A stretch of DNA of 6,616 nt from Firmicutes bacterium UBA1440 (GTDB lineage: Bacteria > Bacillota > Clostridia > Peptostreptococcales > Anaerovoracaceae), in contig DCTM01000028.1 in the NCBI GenBank assembly GCA_002329565.1, positions 25,335 through 31,950 on the forward strand, in the 5' to 3' direction. Below are positions 6,548 through 6,616 of this stretch, piece after piece. The notes beneath the pieces are model-generated. The model worked only from the letters and a program-made list of their open reading frames with translations, was not told the DNA's origin and made no database searches. The position numbers and the translations under genes are program-made. Numbering within the stretch: position 1 is the stretch's first letter; each line of letters starts with the position of its first letter.

Positions 6548-6616
6548 ATGGATAAAAACAAGAAAAATACACAACTCACATGCTCTAAAATCCCTTTGCT
6601 CGCAGCCCTCATCTGC
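6548..6616 (+). CDS. Possible divergent gene, N-terminus only, signal-like
   Basis: An ATG at 6548 opens a frame that stays open to the window edge, giving 23 residues: MDKNKKNTQLTCSK then IPLLAALIC. A lysine-rich start followed by a short hydrophobic run resembles the beginning of a signal peptide or membrane anchor, and the final Cys could belong to a longer hydrophobic stretch or a lipobox, but the frame is cut too early to tell. No ribosome site precedes it; the upstream bases are A/T only. TTGTAG (6510-6515) with TATATA (6534-6539), 18 bases apart, could be its promoter, which would leave almost no leader. With only 23 codons visible this could be chance. Confidence 0.35.
   Translation, partial: MDKNKKNTQLTCSKIPLLAALIC

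Overview
The window looks like ordinary chromosome from a low-to-mid GC Bacillota, probably a Clostridia-type anaerobe. The reasons are strong AAGGAGG-type ribosome sites, AT-rich intergenic DNA with sigma-A-like promoters, and protein sequences typical of that group. The assignment to class is inference only.

Layout. (1) Positions 1-531, + strand: the C-terminal two thirds of an exonuclease III family AP endonuclease, cut by the left edge. (2) Positions 532-867: no convincing gene. It holds two hairpins followed by T runs that should end xth transcription. (3) Positions 868-1158, - strand: an unrecognised 96-residue protein with a very good ribosome site and its own well-formed promoter at 1220-1248. 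(4) Positions 1327-6457, - strand: five closely spaced genes, read in the order plsC, sugar-phosphate nucleotidyltransferase, malQ, L-threonine aldolase, ROK glucokinase. They are probably one operon driven by an extended -10 promoter at 6496-6504. The last two genes overlap by one base (TAATG). (5) Positions 6505-6616: very AT-rich DNA, then a possible divergent + strand gene whose first 23 codons look like the start of an exported or membrane protein.

How the genes fit together. MalQ rearranges maltodextrins and releases free glucose, and the ROK kinase in the same operon would turn that glucose into glucose-6-phosphate, so these two form a plausible alpha-glucan use pair. The nucleotidyltransferase would activate a sugar phosphate as an NDP-sugar of unknown identity. 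PlsC (phosphatidic acid synthesis) and threonine aldolase (glycine/threonine metabolism) have no obvious link to sugar use and look like housekeeping passengers.

I see no mobile element, CRISPR array, RNA gene or clear new defence or biosynthetic system. The most useful observations are the corrected starts (TTG for plsC; internal ATGs for malQ and the kinase), the unknown small protein, the uncharacterised nucleotidyltransferase, and the possibly leaderless gene at the right edge.
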